Shown one piece after another: positions 31,852 through 40,722 of a stretch of 64,000 bases of DNA. The stretch comes from Myxococcus stipitatus (GTDB taxonomy: Bacteria; Myxococcota; Myxococcia; Myxococcales; Myxococcaceae), in NCBI RefSeq assembly GCF_021412625.1, contig NZ_JAKCFI010000001.1:620001-684000 (forward strand). The letters are read 5' to 3'. The stretch's first letter is position 1; every line of letters begins with the position of its first letter. The position numbers and the translations under genes were made by a program. The notes below the pieces were generated by a model. It saw only the letters and a program-made list of their open reading frames with translations, was not told the DNA's origin and made no database searches.

Positions 31852-33333
31852 TCAGCCGACCTGGGTGCCGCCCACGGTGACGTTGTCGATGCGCACGGTG
31901 GGCAGGCCCACCCCCACCGGGACGCTCTGGCCGTTCTTCCCGCACGTGCCCATGCCCGGGTCCGGCATGGGGTCGCACCCCACGCGGGACACGTTCTTCA
32001 GCGCCTCCGGCCCCACGCCGATGAGGATGGCGTTCTTCACCGGGCGGCCCAGCTTGCCGTCCTCGATTTGATAGGCCTCGCTCACCTCGAACACGAAGTT
32101 GCCGTTGCTGATGTCCACCTGGCCGCCGCCGAACGTCGCGCAGTACAGGCCGCGCTTGACCTCCTTGAGGATGTCCTCGGGGTGGTGGTTGCCCGGCGCC
32201 AGGAACGTGTTCGTCATCCGGGGCATGGGCAGGTGGCGGAAGGACTCGCGCCGCCCGCTGCCGGTGGAGCGCTGGCCCATCAGCTTCGCGTTGAGGCCGT
32301 CGTAGAGGTAGCCCTTGAGCACGCCGTTCTCGATGAGGACCTTGCGCTCGGCGGGGTTGCCCTCGTCGTCGATGTTGAGCGTGCCCCGGCCGCTGGCCAC
32401 CGTGCCGTCGTCGATGACGGTGACCAGGTCGGAGGCGACCTTCTCCCCCAGCTTGCCCGCGAACAGGGACGTGCCCTTGCGGATGAAGTCCGCCTCCAGG
32501 CCGTGGCCCACCGCCTCGTGCAGCAGGATGCCGCTCCAGCCCGGCGCGAGCACCACCGTCTGCGGCCCCGCGGCGCAGTCCACCGCGCCCAGCGTGGCCA
32601 CCGCCTGCCGCGCCGCCTCGCGCGCCACGTCCTCCGGCGGGAAGGTGAGCCAGTGGGTGAAGGGCACGCGGCCGCCGCTGCCGAACTGGCCCATGCGCCG
32701 CTCGTCGCGCTTGCCCAGCGCCACCACCTGGACGAACAGCCGGCACATCTCCAGCGCGTCCTCGGTGTAGCGGCCCTCCGTGTTCGCCACCGCGATGCGC
32801 CGGGTGTTGTCCACGTAGGCGCCGTTGACCTGCGTCACCCGCGAGTCGAAGGCCCGGGCCGCCTTGTCCGCGCGCGTCAGCAGCGCCGCCTTCTGCGCCA
32901 CCTCCACGTCCGCCAGCGACGCGGGGATGTGGAAGTGGCTGGGGACCGCCACCCGGGAGACGGGGAAGGCGCGCTCGGCGCCGGTGCCCTGGGCAATCAT
33001 CGCCGCCGTGGACGCCGCGCGCAGCAGCGCCGGCTCGTCCCAGTCGTCGGAGTAGGCGTAGCCCACCTTCGCGCCGGAGATGACGCGCACCCCCACCCCC
33101 TGCACCAGGCCCGTCTGGGCGCTCTTGATGCGCGACTCCTCCAGGGAGACGGACGTCGTCTGGGTGCGCTCGACGTAGACCTCCGCGAAGTCGCCGCCGC
33201 GCGCCATGGCCACGGCCAGCAGGCGCTCGAGCAGCGGCTGGGGCAGCAGAGGGGAGGGCGTGGGGCGTCTGGCCGCCAGGGGGGCGAGCTGCGAGGAAGT
33301 GGCGCGCCGGGTGGGCGCGGACGCTCGGGGCAT
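31852..33333 (-). CDS. tldD: Metalloprotease TldD
   Basis: The catalytic subunit of the TldD/TldE protease, 493 residues from ATG 33333, which has GGGAG 8 bases upstream; the frame is open to 33372. The active site is intact: HEAVGHGLEAD supplies the two His ligands and Glu, and the C-terminal GTCGKNGQSVPVG supplies the Cys ligand seen in the E. coli enzyme. Other motifs: VGVRVISGAKVGYAYSDDWDE and PRMTNTFLAPG. A basic, Ala/Pro-rich leader of about 40 residues precedes the usual start region. Transcribed with pmbA and probably the ParB-like gene. Confidence 0.93.
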   Translation of the reverse strand: MPRASAPTRRATSSQLAPLAARRPTPSPLLPQPLLERLLAVAMARGGDFAEVYVERTQTTSVSLEESRIKSAQTGLVQGVGVRVISGAKVGYAYSDDWDEPALLRAASTAAMIAQGTGAERAFPVSRVAVPSHFHIPASLADVEVAQKAALLTRADKAARAFDSRVTQVNGAYVDNTRRIAVANTEGRYTEDALEMCRLFVQVVALGKRDERRMGQFGSGGRVPFTHWLTFPPEDVAREAARQAVATLGAVDCAAGPQTVVLAPGWSGILLHEAVGHGLEADFIRKGTSLFAGKLGEKVASDLVTVIDDGTVASGRGTLNIDDEGNPAERKVLIENGVLKGYLYDGLNAKLMGQRSTGSGRRESFRHLPMPRMTNTFLAPGNHHPEDILKEVKRGLYCATFGGGQVDISNGNFVFEVSEAYQIEDGKLGRPVKNAILIGVGPEALKNVSRVGCDPMPDPGMGTCGKNGQSVPVGVGLPTVRIDNVTVGGTQVG

Positions 33334-33506
33334 TTTCGGGACTCCCGCGGTGAAGCGTTGGGGTGTGGGCACCTACATAGGAGGGGCCATTGCCCGGAGC
33401 AACGGACAATGACCGCCCTTCTTTCCCCGCTGGCCGGCTTGTCGCATTCCCACCGTGGGGGCGCCGCTCTAAGATGCGCGGCCGTTTCGAACCCGGACTC
33501 CACCCC

Positions 33507-35630
33507 ATGCCTGCTCGTCCTCCTCCTTCCTCCCGTTCTGGTGCCGGCCGTTCCGGTGGCGGCTCGGGCGCGGACTCCAAACCGGCGAAGTCCCGTTCCC
33601 GGCCCTCCAACGAGGTGTCCTCGGACGAGGATTTCGCGGCGCCGCCGGCGGGAGAGGACGCGGGCGACGACGCCGCGAACCCGGAGCTGTACGGCGACGC
33701 GGTGCCGCCGCGCTCGCGCACGGACGAGACGCGCGTCTCCTCCATCCCGGAGTCGCGGGACGAGGCGCCCAGCCGCCGGGACGACGAGGACGACAACTCC
33801 GAGTCCACGCGCGCGGGGCCTCCCGTGCAGATGCTGGTCATCGCCGGGCCGGACCGGGGACGCAAGAAGCGCTTCCAGGGCGTGCGGATGGTGGTGGGGC
33901 GGGGCAAGGACTGCGACTTCCTCCTGGACGACCAGTCCGTGTCGCGGCGGCACCTGGAGCTCGTCTACGGCCAGAGCGGCGTGGTGATGCGGGACCTGGG
34001 GAGCATCTCCGGCACCCAGGTGAACGACCAGCGCGTGGACGAGTGCGTCCTCAAGCACGGGGACGAAATCTCCATCGGCAAGTCGCGGCTGCGCTTCGTG
34101 GACGAGGCGGAGCAGATCAAGGAGCTGCGGGCGCAGGCGGAGGCCCGCGAGGCGGAGGAGAAGCGCGAGCGCGAGGAGGCCGCCAAGGAGCGCGCGGAGG
34201 CGCGCAAGAACGTGGGCGCGGCCCGTGGCACGGACGTGGACCCGAACGACCCGCGCCTGAACGAGGCCACCAACGCCAACTACCGCATGCCGGAGGAGCT
34301 CAAGGCGCGCAACGACGCGGGGCCCACGCCCGTCCGGGGCAAGGGCGCCATCGCCGTGCCCCGGCCGCGTCCCCCCCCGCGCGCCGGCGCCGGCGCTGGC
34401 GGCATGGATTCGAAGGTGAAGCTGCTGGTGGGCGTGGGAGGCGGGGCGGTGGTGTTGTTGATGCTGTTCCTCCTGCTGTCGCCCAGCGCGCCGCCGCCCC
34501 CGCCGCCGGTGGACCCCAACCTCGAGCGGGCGAAGCTGCTCATGCAGAAGGCGCGCGAGTCGGTGCGCTCGGACGACTACGCCAACGCGGTGCGGCTCGT
34601 CGAGGAGGCGGAGAAGCTGATGCCGGGCGTCGACGAGGAGGGACTCGGCCGCGCGGCGCGCAAGGAGCTGGAGGTCACCGAGTCCTTCCAGGCCGTGCGC
34701 ACGATGATGGACAACCAGCAGTTCGACGAGGCGCGCGCGAAGCTGAAGGCCACGCCCCAGGGCACGGCGAAGACGGACGACGTGCGCCGCAAGCTGGAGG
34801 CGGAGCTGGACGAGCGCGAGGTGGCCTTCCGCATCCAGCAGGTGGAGGCGGCGCTGGCGGCGAGGGACCCCGAGCAGGTGCGCCCGCTGCTGGACAAGCT
34901 GCCGTCGCTCAACCGGCCCGCGTACGAGCAGAAGCTGGTGGACCTGGAGGCGGAGCTCGCCAAGGAGGCCACGGACGAGGCGCGCCGCGACCGCGCCATC
35001 CGGGAGCGCGCCGCCCTCAACGCCAAGGAGCAGCGCAAGCTGTTCCTCGAGGAGGCCTTCATCGACGTGGAGCGGCGCTTCAACGGCGGCGACTACAAGC
35101 GCGCCGTCCTCGAGTGCGACCGGGTGGTGGAGAAGTACAAGGCGGACAAGGACGTGCGCGACCGCGCCCGCTCGCTCCAGAAGCTCATCCCCCAGTTCCA
35201 GGTCGTCCTGGACGACGCGCAGAAGAAGCTCCAGGCCAACGCGCTGGAGTCGGCGGCCAAGCCGCTGCGCCGGGCGTCGGACCTGTACCGGCAGATCGGC
35301 TTCCGGGGCTCGCTGGGCAACACCCTGGACGAACAGCTCGCCACGTCCGCGCTGGCGGCGGCGCAGGGCCAGCTGAAGAAGGGCGACCTGGCGGGCGCGG
35401 CGCTGAACTTCCGCGAGGCGCTGCGGCTCAACCCGTCGGAGGGCCGGGCCCGGGATGGCCTGGACGCGCTCCAGAAAAAGGTGGAAGAGCTCTACATGCA
35501 GGCCTATGTCATCAAGGACCGGGACCCGCAGATGGCCGCGGAAAAGTTCAAGGTCGTCATCGAGACGGCCTCCGAGGGTTCGGACGTCAAGCGCAAGGCG
35601 GAGATGTACCTGGGCGAGCTCCAGCCGTGA
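33507..35630 (+). CDS. FHA domain membrane protein with TPR-like periplasmic repeats
   Basis: A 707-residue protein of three parts. A disordered, Ser/Arg/Asp-rich N-terminus (1-105); an FHA domain (about 108-205) with VGRGKDCDFLLDD, VSRRHLELVYG and SGTQVNDQRV; a charged linker; a membrane helix (about 312-332, VKLLVGVGGGAVVLLMLFLLL); and a C-terminal run of helical TPR-like repeats (about 345-700). The FHA would read phosphothreonine on the cytoplasmic side. The start is uncertain: ATG 33507 is preferred by product, but ATG 33474 and 33390 are in frame and ribosome sites are poor. First gene of a plus-strand group with the cyclic-nucleotide protein and a small membrane protein. Confidence 0.8.
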   Translation: MPARPPPSSRSGAGRSGGGSGADSKPAKSRSRPSNEVSSDEDFAAPPAGEDAGDDAANPELYGDAVPPRSRTDETRVSSIPESRDEAPSRRDDEDDNSESTRAGPPVQMLVIAGPDRGRKKRFQGVRMVVGRGKDCDFLLDDQSVSRRHLELVYGQSGVVMRDLGSISGTQVNDQRVDECVLKHGDEISIGKSRLRFVDEAEQIKELRAQAEAREAEEKREREEAAKERAEARKNVGAARGTDVDPNDPRLNEATNANYRMPEELKARNDAGPTPVRGKGAIAVPRPRPPPRAGAGAGGMDSKVKLLVGVGGGAVVLLMLFLLLSPSAPPPPPPVDPNLERAKLLMQKARESVRSDDYANAVRLVEEAEKLMPGVDEEGLGRAARKELEVTESFQAVRTMMDNQQFDEARAKLKATPQGTAKTDDVRRKLEAELDEREVAFRIQQVEAALAARDPEQVRPLLDKLPSLNRPAYEQKLVDLEAELAKEATDEARRDRAIRERAALNAKEQRKLFLEEAFIDVERRFNGGDYKRAVLECDRVVEKYKADKDVRDRARSLQKLIPQFQVVLDDAQKKLQANALESAAKPLRRASDLYRQIGFRGSLGNTLDEQLATSALAAAQGQLKKGDLAGAALNFREALRLNPSEGRARDGLDALQKKVEELYMQAYVIKDRDPQMAAEKFKVVIETASEGSDVKRKAEMYLGELQP

Positions 35631-35676
35631 GGCGCATGTCGCGCCCGTGTGGGCCCCATGAGGGAGGACGGAAGGG

Positions 35677-37008
35677 ATGAGCGACTCGTCGCTGCGTGAG
35701 CTCGGGATGGACCTCATCGAGGAGCGCCAGTTCGAGCGGGCGCTCGCGGTGTTCGCGGAGGCCGTGCGGCGGGTGCCCGCGGACCACCGCTCGCGGATGA
35801 TGGCGGCCAGGTGCCTGGCGGAGCTGGGCGAGCGCGAGCGCGCCGTCACGTCCTACCACGCGTGCGCGGAGGGGCTCTTGCGCCGCGACTACCTGCTGTC
35901 CGCCATGGCCGCGTGCAAGCTGGCCATGGACCTGTCCCCGAACGAGCGGCGGCTGAAGGACACCCTCATCCGCGTGCACTCGCGCGCGGCGCGCAGCGCG
36001 CCGGGCCGCGCCGTGGTGCCGCCGCCGCTGCCGCCGGAGACGCTCTACGACGGCAAGGTGGACACCGACCTGATGGGGCTGGTGGGCGAGGAGCTGTCCA
36101 ACCGCGCCATCGAGGTGCTCGCCGCGCCGGACCCGGGCGGCGCCGCCGACCCCAACAGCCGGCCGCCGCTGCCGCTGTTCGCGGACCTGGACCGGGACGC
36201 CTTCATCGACCTGGTGGGCCGCATGGCGTGGCGGCGCGTGCGCCCCGAGGAGGTGGTGAGCCGCGAGGGCGAGCCCGCGGACCACCTCTACGTGCTGGTC
36301 GCGGGCAAGGCCGAGGTGACGCGGCAGATGGAGGGCGAGGCCCGGACGCTGGGGTTCCTGGGCGGCGGCTCCATCTTCGGGGAGATCGCCCTGCTGACGG
36401 GCGCGCCGCCCACGGCCACGGTGAGCGCGGTGTCGGACACGGAGGTGTTCGAGATCCGCCGCGAGCACCTCAACGCGGTGGCGAAGAACCACCCCAAGGT
36501 GCCCCAGCTGCTGGCGGACTTCGCCCAGCAGCGCATGGCGCGCAACCTCATGGCCACCTCGCCCATGTTCCAGACGCTGCCGGAGTCCGAGCGCGGCGCG
36601 CTGCTGCAGCGCTTCGCCTTCCGGGCGCTGCAGGGCAACGAGCGGGTGCTGGTGGAGGGCGAGCATTCGCCGGGCCTGTTCCTGGTGCTCGCCGGGGAGC
36701 TGGTGGTGCAGAAGGAGGACCCGGCCGGCGGCGCGGTGACGCTGGGCGTGCTGCGCGAGGGCGACGTGGCCGGGGAGATCTCCCTGCTGACGGGCCTGCG
36801 CGCGACGGCCACGGTGGTGGCCACGCGCAAGACGGCCGCGGCCTTCCTGGAGCGCAACGCCTTCCACGAGCTGGTCCGCGCCTTCCCGCACATCCGCACG
36901 TACCTGGAGCAGCTGTCCGACCGGCGCCTGAAGCAGATTGGCGAGGCGCTGCGCCCCGCGGAGATCATCGACGCGGACGAGCTGGTGCTCGAGCCCGAGG
37001 CGGCGTGA
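35677..37008 (+). CDS. TPR protein with two cyclic-nucleotide-binding domains
   Basis: A 443-residue cytoplasmic protein. N-terminal TPR-like helices (about 1-90, MDLIEERQFERALAVFAEAV) are followed by a Pro-rich linker and two cNMP-binding beta-rolls: about 165-285 (FADLDRDAFIDLVGRMAWRR, GEPADHLYVLVAGKAEV, GGSIFGEIALLTGAPPTATV) and 290-410 (GEHSPGLFLVLAGELVV, REGDVAGEISLLTGLRATATV). Both have the GE-x-(A/S)LL phosphate cassette, and the Arg that holds the phosphate is present in the second (LRATATV) but replaced by Pro in the first (PPTATV), so only the second may bind ligand. No DNA-binding domain. It probably scaffolds or senses within the FHA operon. Confidence 0.82.
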   Translation: MSDSSLRELGMDLIEERQFERALAVFAEAVRRVPADHRSRMMAARCLAELGERERAVTSYHACAEGLLRRDYLLSAMAACKLAMDLSPNERRLKDTLIRVHSRAARSAPGRAVVPPPLPPETLYDGKVDTDLMGLVGEELSNRAIEVLAAPDPGGAADPNSRPPLPLFADLDRDAFIDLVGRMAWRRVRPEEVVSREGEPADHLYVLVAGKAEVTRQMEGEARTLGFLGGGSIFGEIALLTGAPPTATVSAVSDTEVFEIRREHLNAVAKNHPKVPQLLADFAQQRMARNLMATSPMFQTLPESERGALLQRFAFRALQGNERVLVEGEHSPGLFLVLAGELVVQKEDPAGGAVTLGVLREGDVAGEISLLTGLRATATVVATRKTAAAFLERNAFHELVRAFPHIRTYLEQLSDRRLKQIGEALRPAEIIDADELVLEPEAA

Positions 37009-37015
37009 GGGGCCC

Positions 37016-37510
37016 ATGGTGACGTTGTCGCGTTCGCGGGTGATGGGGGTGGCGCTGGCGCTCGTGGCGGCCGGCGCGGTGCTGTACTTCTGGCCGCGCA
37101 AGGAGCCGGGCGTGGTGGAGGCCATCACCCGGCAGGTCATCACCATGACGCGCGAGGCGGAGGCGAAGGACGTCTCCGGGGTGATGGAGGGCGTCTCCGA
37201 ACGCTTCAAGTCCGACAGCGGCTGGTCCAAGCAGGACGTGCGGCGCGTGCTGACGGCGCAGGTGCTGCGCGGGCAGTGGGTCCGCGTCTTCACCACCAAC
37301 CTGGAGGTCCACGAGGTGACGCCCTCGCAGGGGGACTTCCAGGCGCGCTTCATCTTCGGCCGCTCGCAGGCGGAGAAGCTCGAGGACCTGGCCGCGGAGA
37401 GCGTGCTGAGCGCCTACCTCATCGAAGGCACCTTCGAGAAGGAGGAGGACGGCACCTGGCGCGTGGTGCGCGCGAAGTACCGTCCACTGGACGCCGCGGA
37501 GCTCTTGTAG
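37016..37510 (+). CDS. Small membrane-anchored protein, NTF2-like fold possible
   Basis: A 164-residue protein of unknown function. Start at ATG 37016, seven bases after the previous stop; the upstream open frame overlaps the preceding gene and is not believable. N-terminal membrane helix (about 10-27, MGVALALVAAGAVLYFW), then a periplasmic domain with REAEAKDVSGVMEGVSERFKSD and a long strand LEVHEVTPSQGDFQARFIF, ending in WRVVRAKYRPLD. This resembles NTF2/SnoaL-like domains. Third in the FHA/TPR gene group. Its stop codon lies 2 bases from the stop of the convergent TPR gene. Confidence 0.6.
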   Translation: MVTLSRSRVMGVALALVAAGAVLYFWPRKEPGVVEAITRQVITMTREAEAKDVSGVMEGVSERFKSDSGWSKQDVRRVLTAQVLRGQWVRVFTTNLEVHEVTPSQGDFQARFIFGRSQAEKLEDLAAESVLSAYLIEGTFEKEEDGTWRVVRAKYRPLDAAELL

Positions 37511-37512
37511 CG

Positions 37513-39093
37513 CTATTGGAGCAGGGCGCCCGTCTCGGTCAGCCACGCCTTGGCCATGGTGCCCTGGCCGGCGGACTCCAGGCCCTTCTTCACGGAGTCG
37601 ATGCGCGCGGCCAGCTCCTCCCGGGGCGTGCCCTGCGCGCGGGCGCGCACCAGCCCGAAGTAGTAGTGCTGGCAGCCGGCGGCGAACGCGCTCTGGGCGA
37701 AGAGCACGTCGCCCAGCGCGGCATAGGCCTCCGGAATCGTGCCCGCCCCCGTGTCCGGCGCGACGACGGTCAGCAGCGCCTTCGCGCCCTCGTAGTCCTT
37801 GCGCGCCACCAGCAGCGCGCCCTTGGCGTACTGCGCGCGGGCCAGGCTCACGCCCCTGGCGGTGATGGCCTTGTCGTAGGCGGCCAGCGCATCGTCCTGG
37901 CGCCCGCCCGTCTCCAGCACCTGGCCCCGCGCCAGCCAGTAGCGGCCGTCCTGCTCCAGCAGGCCCACCTTCCCGCCGTCCGCGGTGGCCACCTGGACGG
38001 GGCGGAAGGTGGCCTCGTAGGCGTCCAGCAGCGCCAGCGCGCCCTCGCCATCCCCGGAGGCCTGGAGGCTGCGGGCGCCGTCCAGGTACAGGCGCGGCGC
38101 GGTGCGGCGCCGGGCGACGGCGGCCTCGAAGGCCACGCGCGCCTGGGGGGCCTTCCTCGCCGCCAGCACGCGCGCCCTCGCGAAGAGCGCGTACACGTCG
38201 TCCGGCACGCTCCTCACCGCCTCGTCCGCGGCCTGGAGCGCGTCGTCCAGGCCGCCCGAGGCCAGCGCCAGCTCCGCCTTCAACGCGCTGGCGCGGGCGC
38301 GCAGCGCGGGGGTCAGCTCGGCCTGGTGCTGCTGGGCGAGCGCGAGCGCCCGCTGGGACACCTCCGGCTTCCTGCCCAGGTAGGCCTGGGCGAGCCCCGC
38401 GCCGAGCACGGCCTGCAGGTGGTCCGGGTTGACGCTGGTGGCCTTCTCGAAGGCCTCCACCGCCTGGTCGTGCTGGCCCTCGTCGAGGAGCGCTTCGCCA
38501 TAGGCGGTGGTGAAGCGCGGGTCCCTCCACGCCGCCTCGGCCGCGCGGGCGAAGGCCTGTCGGGCGCCGGGCAGGTCCCCCTCGGCCTGGAGGGTGAAGG
38601 CCAGGGCCAGCGTCAGCCGGGGGCTCGCGGCGCCCTGGGCCTGGAGGTCGGCGAGGTACTTGCGCGCGTCGGCCGCCTTGCCCTCCGCGAGCAGGTGCAG
38701 GGCGCGCGCGCCATGGCGTTCCCCGGAGCGCGACTCGAGCTGCTCGGCGCGCGACAGGTGCTCCTTCGCGCGGGCGTCCGCGCCGGGCTGGCGGTGCTCC
38801 AGCCACAGCACCGTCTGGATGTCGGCGGCGAGCGCCTGGGCGTCGCGGGCGTCGGCGTCGACGAGGAAGAGGGCGTCCAGCTCCTTCATCGCGCGGTCGA
38901 GGTCCGCGGGGTTGCCCCGGAGGGCGGCAGCGCGGGCGGCCCGCAGGTGTTCCTCCGTCTGCTTGCGGACGCTTCCGCGGTGGACGAAGTACGCCACCGC
39001 GCCCGCGAGCACCACGGCCACCACCGCGACCTGGGCCAGGGCACTGCGCCAGCTCTCACGCCGCTTCCAGTCGCCGTGGCCCTCGGTGCTCAT
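37513..39093 (-). CDS. Membrane-anchored tetratricopeptide-repeat protein
   Basis: A 526-residue TPR protein with an N-terminal membrane helix (about 20-38, LAQVAVVAVVLAGAVAYFV) and the rest periplasmic by the positive-inside rule. At least eight TPR-like units follow, for example ALDEGQ-type turns in ALLDEGQHDQAVEAFEKATSVN and QDDALAAYDKAITARG. No enzyme motif. Probably a protein-protein scaffold in the envelope. A plausible promoter (TTGACA / TAATAG) lies upstream, and it is divergent from the homoserine kinase gene. Confidence 0.8.
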   Translation of the reverse strand: MSTEGHGDWKRRESWRSALAQVAVVAVVLAGAVAYFVHRGSVRKQTEEHLRAARAAALRGNPADLDRAMKELDALFLVDADARDAQALAADIQTVLWLEHRQPGADARAKEHLSRAEQLESRSGERHGARALHLLAEGKAADARKYLADLQAQGAASPRLTLALAFTLQAEGDLPGARQAFARAAEAAWRDPRFTTAYGEALLDEGQHDQAVEAFEKATSVNPDHLQAVLGAGLAQAYLGRKPEVSQRALALAQQHQAELTPALRARASALKAELALASGGLDDALQAADEAVRSVPDDVYALFARARVLAARKAPQARVAFEAAVARRRTAPRLYLDGARSLQASGDGEGALALLDAYEATFRPVQVATADGGKVGLLEQDGRYWLARGQVLETGGRQDDALAAYDKAITARGVSLARAQYAKGALLVARKDYEGAKALLTVVAPDTGAGTIPEAYAALGDVLFAQSAFAAGCQHYYFGLVRARAQGTPREELAARIDSVKKGLESAGQGTMAKAWLTETGALLQ

Positions 39094-39123
39094 GGATCTG
39101 TCTCCCAGGCTTGGAGTTGGATG

Positions 39124-39152
39124 CTATTAGGTACGGCCCTTCCGGGTGTCAA
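39124..39152 (-). promoter_or_regulatory. Sigma-70-type promoter for the TPR gene
   Basis: Minus strand: perfect TTGACA (39152-39147), 17-bp spacer, TAATAG (39129-39124). The predicted start is near 39117, about 24 bases before the gene start at 39093. Confidence 0.5.
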
Positions 39153-39184
39153 CGGACGCGCCCCGGAGCATGGAGGAGTGAGCA

Positions 39185-40156
39185 ATGGCGGTTCACACGG
39201 CGCTGTCCCCCGAGACCTTCACCCGCATCGCGGACACCTTCGCGCTGGGGCACGTCCAGGGCGTCACCCCCATCCCCCAGGGCTCCATCAACACCAACCA
39301 CCGCGTGGAGACGGACACCGGGCGCTACTTCGTCCGCCACACGACGGTGCGCTCGCCGGAGGACCTGCGCTTCGAGGCCGCGCTGCTGACGCACCTGGCG
39401 GCGTACCACTTCCCGTCGCCGGTGCTGGTGGCGGCGCGGGACGGCGCGCCCTTCGTCGAACTGGAGGGCGGGCGCGTCAGCGTCTTCCGCTGGCTGCCCG
39501 GCGAGGAGCTGCGCCACCCGAACCTCACCTCGGACCACCTGGAGCGGCTGGGCGCGGAGCTGGGCAAGCTGCACCGCGACACGCAGTCCTTCACCGGCTC
39601 GCGCGCCAACCCCTACGGCCCGGAGGTGGTGCGCGGCTGGCTCCATGGCCTGGAGCGGCACCCGGACGCGGAGCTGGCCTCCGTCGCGCGGGAGCTGGAG
39701 CGCTACCTGGAGCGGGCGGAGGGGCTGCGCCAGGGCCTGGAGCCGCTGGGCGTCATCCACGCGGACCTCTTCACGGACAACGTGAAGTGGGTGGGCGCCC
39801 AGGTCGGCTCGTTCTTCGACTTCGAGATGGCCTGTCGCGACGCGTACGGCCTGGACGTGGTCATCACCCTCAACGCGTGGTGCTTCGACGGGGGCCAGTA
39901 CCTGCCGGAGCTGTGCCAGGCCCTGGTGCGCGGCTACCAGGAGTCGCGGCCCCTGGCGGCCGTGGAGCGCGCCAACCTGTTCGGCCACGCGCTCTTCGGC
40001 GCCGTGCGCTTCACGGCCAGCCGCATCCGGGACTACCACCTGTCCCCGCTGCCCGCAGACAAGCTGGTGCGCAAGGACTACCGCACCTACCTGGCCCGGG
40101 CGCGCGCGCTGTCCGCCATGGGGCCGGAGGGCCACGCGCGCCTCCTGGGCCTGTGA
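39185..40156 (+). CDS. thrB: Homoserine kinase, APH-fold (ThrB2 type)
   Basis: A 323-residue kinase of the aminoglycoside-phosphotransferase fold that phosphorylates homoserine on the way to threonine. The start region (ETFTRIADTFALGHVQGVTPIPQGSINTNHRVET) matches ThrB proteins of this fold, with GSINTNHRV as nucleotide loop. The catalytic loop is GVIHADLFTDNVKW (Brenner motif HxDxxxxN) and the metal loop FFDFEMACRDAYGLD. Length is standard. Related APH-fold kinases act on choline or other small alcohols, so specificity is inferred. Starts 91 bp from the divergent TPR gene; no other threonine gene is adjacent. Confidence 0.85.
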   Translation: MAVHTALSPETFTRIADTFALGHVQGVTPIPQGSINTNHRVETDTGRYFVRHTTVRSPEDLRFEAALLTHLAAYHFPSPVLVAARDGAPFVELEGGRVSVFRWLPGEELRHPNLTSDHLERLGAELGKLHRDTQSFTGSRANPYGPEVVRGWLHGLERHPDAELASVARELERYLERAEGLRQGLEPLGVIHADLFTDNVKWVGAQVGSFFDFEMACRDAYGLDVVITLNAWCFDGGQYLPELCQALVRGYQESRPLAAVERANLFGHALFGAVRFTASRIRDYHLSPLPADKLVRKDYRTYLARARALSAMGPEGHARLLGL

Positions 40157-40184
40157 GCCGGAGCGGGGAGGAGGGCGCCGCCGG

Positions 40185-40652
40185 TCAGATGCCGGTGACG
40201 ATCTTCCAGTCCTTGCCCTCGCGGCGCAGCACCATCCGCTCCAGCTCCGCCTCCTTCTGGAGGCGCGTGGTGAGCGACGGCATGCGCCAGTTCAGCTTCC
40301 AGTAGTAGATGGCGGTGGCCAGGTCGCGGCCCACCTCGATGCGCCGCACGTCCATCTCCACCTTGGGCGACTGGACCAGCTGGAACATCGACTCCAGGTA
40401 CTCGGTGAGGTTCGCCGCCGTCAGGTCGTCCTCGGGGTCGTTCGGCGTGCCGGCGTTCTCGTGGAAGTCCTTCGACACCAGCGCGGCGACGCCCGCGGCG
40501 TCCTTCGACTCGACGGCAGACCGGTACTGCTCCATCACTGCCAAAATGGCACGGGTCTCCGAGGTGTCGTCGATGTCGGTGCCGGGGATGCGCTTCGGAG
40601 CGCAGGCGGCCAGGAGGGACAGGGCGCAGATGCCGAGGAAACGGATGTGCAT
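40185..40652 (-). CDS. Lipoprotein with NTF2/SnoaL-like domain
   Basis: A 155-residue lipoprotein: signal MHIRFLGICALSLLAAC with lipobox LAAC (Cys 17). The remainder is an NTF2-like domain: helix AILAVMEQYRSAVESKDAAGVAALVSKDFHENAG, then strands VEMDVRRIEVGRDLATAIYYWKLNW and ELERMVLRREGKDWKIVTG. Lys follows the Cys closely but there is no Asp at +2, so outer-membrane sorting is possible. Function unknown. Convergent with thrB, 28 bp apart. Confidence 0.75.
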   Translation of the reverse strand: MHIRFLGICALSLLAACAPKRIPGTDIDDTSETRAILAVMEQYRSAVESKDAAGVAALVSKDFHENAGTPNDPEDDLTAANLTEYLESMFQLVQSPKVEMDVRRIEVGRDLATAIYYWKLNWRMPSLTTRLQKEAELERMVLRREGKDWKIVTGI

Positions 40653-40722
40653 GGCGGGGCCTTACGAAGACAATGCAGAGGAAGTCAACCCTTCGACGGG
40701 CCCCACTTGCACAACGCGTGCC

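Noticed and set aside
31825..33987. 720-residue plus-strand open frame across the tldD gene into the FHA gene
   Set aside because: It overlaps tldD in antisense and runs out of frame into the FHA-TPR gene; both real genes have clear catalytic or domain motifs.
40157..40184. Hairpin terminator between thrB and the NTF2-like lipoprotein gene
   Set aside because: Only a 4-bp CCGG match with a long loop; too weak to report as a feature.
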